Shown here piece after piece: positions 5,735 through 8,154 of a stretch of 8,154 nucleotides of DNA. Position 1 is the first letter of the stretch; every line of letters begins with the position of its first letter. The notes under the pieces were generated by a model. The model worked only from the letters and a program-made list of their open reading frames with translations. It had not been told where the DNA came from and did no database searches. The stretch comes from Chloroflexota bacterium (lineage in GTDB: Bacteria; Chloroflexota; Anaerolineae; UBA3071), in NCBI GenBank assembly GCA_014383605.1, contig JACNHM010000328.1, forward strand, positions 23,936 to 32,089, in the 5' to 3' direction. Position numbers and translations under genes: made by a program.

Positions 5735-6610
5735 ATGCCCACTGCTGCATTGCAAGGACTGACGCTGGCGTTCATCGGCAGCGGGACGATGGCCGAAGCG
5801 ATGATCCAGGCGCTGCTGCGCGCTGGTCAGGTGACCCCCGATCAGATCATCGCCAGCGGGCCGCGGGCCGAGCGGGCCGAGGAACTACGATCCTGCCACG
5901 GCGTGCGCGTTACCACCGACAATGGCGCCGCTGCCGGCGAGGCGGACGTCGTGATTCTATCGGTCAAGCCCCAGGTGCTGCCTTCCGTGCTGACGGAGCT
6001 GCGCGGGCGCATCCGGCCCGCCGCGCTGGTGTTCTCCATCGTCGCCGGTATGCCCATGGCCGCCATTCATGCTGGGCTTGGCCACGGGGCCATCGTCCGT
6101 ACCATGCCCAACACGCCGGCCCAGATCAAGGCGGGGATGACGGTGTGGACCGCCGCGCCAGCGGTTAGCGAAGCGCAGCGGGCCCAGGCGCAGGCCATCC
6201 TGCAGACCATGGGGCTGGAGATGTACGTGACCCACGAGGATGCGCTGAACATGGCCACTGCCGTCAGCGGCACCGGCCCCACCTACGTCTTCCTGCTGAT
6301 GGAGGCGCTGGTGGATGCGGCGGTGCACCTAGGGTTTTCCCGCCGCCAGGCGCGTCTGCTCGTCATCCAGACCGTGCTGGGCTCGGCCCAGTTTGCGCAG
6401 CAGTCTGACCTACACCTGGCGCAGTTGCGCAACCAGGTCACCTCGCCCGGCGGCACCAGCGCCGAGGCCATCTATCAGTTGGAAAAGGGCGGGCTGCGCA
6501 CGATACTCTCCAAGGCCATCTGGGCGGCCTACAAAAAATCCCGCCTGCTGGGGGAGCAGGTGCAGCAGCCGCTGGAGGGGCCGCTCAGGGTTGATGGGGG
6601 GGAAAGCTAG
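5735..6610 (+). CDS. proC: Pyrroline-5-carboxylate reductase
   Basis: A 291-aa cytosolic enzyme for the last step of proline synthesis: NAD(P)H reduction of 1-pyrroline-5-carboxylate to L-proline. The Rossmann start FIGSGTMAEA (13-22) binds the cofactor. Family motifs follow: VILSVKPQ (73-80), VRTMPNTPA (121-129), AVSGTGPTYVF (176-186) and LRNQVTSPGGTSAEAI (231-246) in the C-terminal dimer domain. No catalytic region is missing. The ATG at 5735 has an excellent AGGAGG (5722-5727) 7 nt upstream. An in-frame GTG at 5648 would add 29 residues lying over the structured leader and has no RBS. It is transcribed alone from its own consensus promoter, and no other proline gene is visible. The 3' end stops 8 nt short of the convergent neighbour. 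Confidence 0.96.
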   Translation: MPTAALQGLTLAFIGSGTMAEAMIQALLRAGQVTPDQIIASGPRAERAEELRSCHGVRVTTDNGAAAGEADVVILSVKPQVLPSVLTELRGRIRPAALVFSIVAGMPMAAIHAGLGHGAIVRTMPNTPAQIKAGMTVWTAAPAVSEAQRAQAQAILQTMGLEMYVTHEDALNMATAVSGTGPTYVFLLMEALVDAAVHLGFSRRQARLLVIQTVLGSAQFAQQSDLHLAQLRNQVTSPGGTSAEAIYQLEKGGLRTILSKAIWAAYKKSRLLGEQVQQPLEGPLRVDGGES

Positions 6611-6618
6611 GAGGTGGC

Positions 6619-7710
6619 TTAGCGCCGCGGCTTCCCGCGCCGGCGATTCACCAGCACGATCATGCCTGTCAGCGCGCCGATGATCACGCCCGACACAGCC
6701 ACCAGGCCACCCCATCGCAGCGGGATCTCGGCGTTGCCATCGGGTATCAGCGGGGTGTCGGGGTCGAGGTGCGGATAGAGGCGGTCTATGGCCGGCGTGG
6801 GCACGGACGTCTGGCGGGCCAGGGCCAGGAATTCATCAGCGAGGTGCTGCGCCTCGTCGCGGGCGGCGTTGGCGTGCCTGGCCAGGGCGATCTCCATCCG
6901 CTCGTCGGCGAGCACCCGCTGCAGGAAGGCCACCAGCAGCGGCTCCGGCAGCCGTTCGAGCATCTTCAAGCGGGGCGGCGTGATGTCCACGCCGAGCGCC
7001 CGCAGTACCTGGAAACCCTCGCGGATGGCGCGGAGGGCCAGCACGACGGCGTCCCGCGTGCGCGCCAGCCAGTAGTTGTCCGTTCCACAACCGTACAGAG
7101 CAGGCCCGATGGAGGGGAACAGCAACGCCACGTGGGTCTTGAGCCAACCGTCCATGTCGGTGCGGACTTCGGCTTCGTAGCCGACCGCGCTGTCCAGGAT
7201 GCGGGCCACCCGCCGCGTGCGGTCGGTGATGCGGCCATCGGGTTCGCCAAAGGGGAGGGGCCACGGTTCATCCGGTGTGCCGGCCGCGCAGTGGATGACG
7301 TGCCCTGCGCGGTAGCCAGCGGCGCGTGGAAAGCCGATCAGAACTCGCTCCGCGCCCAGGGCCTCGATCAGTGCGCCGGGGCCGGCAGCGTTGTTCATCA
7401 GGAACAGCACGTGGGGGGTGTGCCGGTTGGCTGCCAGGACGGGCAGGATCTGCAGGGCGTGGTTCTTGCGCATGATGACCAGCACCAGGTCGTAGGCGTC
7501 GTCCGGCGCCAGTTCTTCGACGACGGTGACCTGCGTGACCGTGCGCTGCCCGCTCCTCACGTCTTGCAGCACGATGCCATGCTGGCGCAGGTCGGCCAGC
7601 CGTTGACCCCGCGCCAGCAACGAGACGTCGTTGCCGCCTTCTTGCAACCGCGCCGCGAACACGCTGCCCAGCGGCCCGGCGCCGTAGACCAGAATCTTCG
7701 CCCCGCTCAT
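6619..7710 (-). CDS. Ketopantoate reductase-family (ApbA/PanE-like) oxidoreductase with C-terminal membrane segment
   Basis: A 363-aa protein with an NAD(P)-binding Rossmann domain: KILVYGAGPLGSVFAARL (5-22, G-x-G-x-x-G). It is followed by an ApbA_C-like helical domain (about 185-310). Aligned by eye with E. coli PanE, the catalytic Lys (K191 in WLKTHVALL), Glu (E286) and the Asn after the nucleotide fold (N107) look conserved. The two Asn after the Lys are A195 and P199. The C-terminus adds a predicted transmembrane helix (about 333-355) and a basic NRRRGKPRR tail, unusual for this soluble family. True ketopantoate reduction for pantothenate/CoA is therefore uncertain. The ATG at 7710 has AGGAGG at 5 nt spacing. 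The frame stays open upstream to 8016, but that part overlaps the membrane-protein gene. Probably co-transcribed with that gene, 89 nt upstream. Confidence 0.85.
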   Translation of the reverse strand: MSGAKILVYGAGPLGSVFAARLQEGGNDVSLLARGQRLADLRQHGIVLQDVRSGQRTVTQVTVVEELAPDDAYDLVLVIMRKNHALQILPVLAANRHTPHVLFLMNNAAGPGALIEALGAERVLIGFPRAAGYRAGHVIHCAAGTPDEPWPLPFGEPDGRITDRTRRVARILDSAVGYEAEVRTDMDGWLKTHVALLFPSIGPALYGCGTDNYWLARTRDAVVLALRAIREGFQVLRALGVDITPPRLKMLERLPEPLLVAFLQRVLADERMEIALARHANAARDEAQHLADEFLALARQTSVPTPAIDRLYPHLDPDTPLIPDGNAEIPLRWGGLVAVSGVIIGALTGMIVLVNRRRGKPRR

Positions 7711-7742
7711 CTGATCCTCCTGACTGATTACCACACGCCCGG

Positions 7743-7766
7743 CAGCAAGCGGTAGCGCACTTGCTG
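7743..7766. repeat. Intergenic hairpin between membrane protein and reductase genes
   Basis: CAGCAAG (7743-7749) pairs perfectly with CTTGCTG (7760-7766) around a 10-nt loop in the 89-nt gap. No U tract follows on the minus strand, so it is not a good intrinsic terminator. It could affect mRNA stability between the two genes. Confidence 0.4.
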
Positions 7767-7799
7767 GGCCTACTCGGCGCAACCCAACTCTTCGGTAGG

Positions 7800-8154
7800 T
7801 CACGATGCCTTCGCCCTGCCCAATCTGATCATTGACAGTCCTGCCAGTACAACACCGCCAACGAAAACAGAGACCCACTGCACCCAACCCAGGAAGGATA
7901 CTTCGAAATGGAACCAGTAGTCCGCATAACCTGCCAGACCTTCCGTCCCAGGGATGACGACAAAATCGGGCTGGATAGTGACGAAGATAAGCCAGTCGAG
8001 GATCAGCAGATCCCATACCGCAAAGAAAAACAGGATCAGCGCGCTGTGGACAAACGCCGCCAAGAATGACAACTCGCCACCGTTCTGCTGCCGCAGTTTG
8101 CTGTTCGAATAGAGCGTCACGCCAATAATCGTGCCGAAGAAGATCAGGCTGAGA
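7800..8154 (-). CDS. Multi-spanning membrane protein of unknown function, 5' end off window
   Basis: The minus-strand frame stays open to the right edge, so the N-terminus is missing. The GTG at 8120 is internal or at best a weak start. About 117 residues are visible. The hydrophobic segments are LSLIFFGTIIGVTLY at the edge, FLAAFVHSALILFFFAVWDL running into LLILDWLIFV, and a last helix FLGWVQWVSVFVGGVVLAGL. That suggests three to four membrane spans in the visible part. A soluble loop between them carries IPGTEGLAGYADYWFHFE. The tail is short and basic (RLGRAKAS). I do not recognise the family. It lies upstream of the reductase-like gene on the same strand, and that gene also has a membrane segment. 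Confidence 0.75.
   Translation of the reverse strand, partial: LSLIFFGTIIGVTLYSNSKLRQQNGGELSFLAAFVHSALILFFFAVWDLLILDWLIFVTIQPDFVVIPGTEGLAGYADYWFHFEVSFLGWVQWVSVFVGGVVLAGLSMIRLGRAKAS

Noticed and set aside
5137..6168. Plus-strand open frame spanning the rpsF leader, both promoters and the proC start
   Set aside because: It crosses two promoters and overlaps proC in another frame. The translation is Arg/Ser-rich and domain-free.
6769..7755. Long plus-strand open frame opposite the reductase-like gene (328 codons)
   Set aside because: The minus strand has a clear Rossmann motif and a strong RBS. The plus frame has odd composition with no recognisable domain.
7743..7766. Hairpin as a terminator after the membrane protein gene
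   Set aside because: No U tract on the minus strand, and the downstream gene has its own RBS but no clear promoter.
1..8154. Mobile elements, CRISPR arrays, tRNA or rRNA genes, phage or defence genes
   Set aside because: No transposase, integrase, spaced repeat arrays, or cloverleaf-like sequence was seen by eye in either strand. Content is core chromosomal.

Overview
The window is GC-rich bacterial chromosomal DNA with conserved housekeeping genes and no mobile elements, tRNA, rRNA or CRISPR. It probably comes from a Chloroflexota (Anaerolineae/Caldilineae-like) bacterium. This is an inference from the rpsF-ssb-rpsR cluster followed by a membrane-anchored parvulin with Pro/Thr 'TPTP' linkers, a Gram-positive-type bifunctional Rel, and general protein style. 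No taxonomic marker proves it.

Layout. Positions 1-242 are an intergenic control region with two divergent promoter candidates. One reads left into a probable gene start cut by the window edge (1-39, minus). The other reads right into rel (261-2417, plus), the full-length (p)ppGpp synthetase/hydrolase. rel converges on a four-gene minus-strand cluster, and the two share a 20-bp-stem bidirectional terminator (about 2436-2485). In transcription order the cluster is rpsF (S6, 5267-4881), ssb (4792-4391), rpsR (S18, 4118-3840) and a parvulin-type peptidyl-prolyl isomerase (3791-2511). The 467-nt gap 5268-5734 holds back-to-back sigma70-type promoters: TTGCCA-N17-TATAGT for rpsF and TTGACA-N18-TATAAT for proC. 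Both genes have leaders with drawable RNA structure. proC (5735-6610, plus) makes proline. It converges, with an 8-nt gap, on a minus-strand pair: a partial multi-spanning membrane protein (8154-7800) and a ketopantoate-reductase-family protein with an unusual C-terminal membrane segment (7710-6619).

Functionally this is growth control and core machinery: stringent-response alarmone metabolism, ribosomal 30S proteins, DNA replication/repair (SSB), extracytoplasmic folding, and proline synthesis. No defence or selfish system was found. The best candidates for something undescribed are RNA-level: the proC leader (a possible three-way junction next to a ribosome-binding-site hairpin), the rpsF leader (about 260 nt with a hairpin at its very 5' end), and a 17-bp-paired inverted repeat between ssb and rpsR. 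All RNA structures here were found by eye, without energy calculation or covariation.
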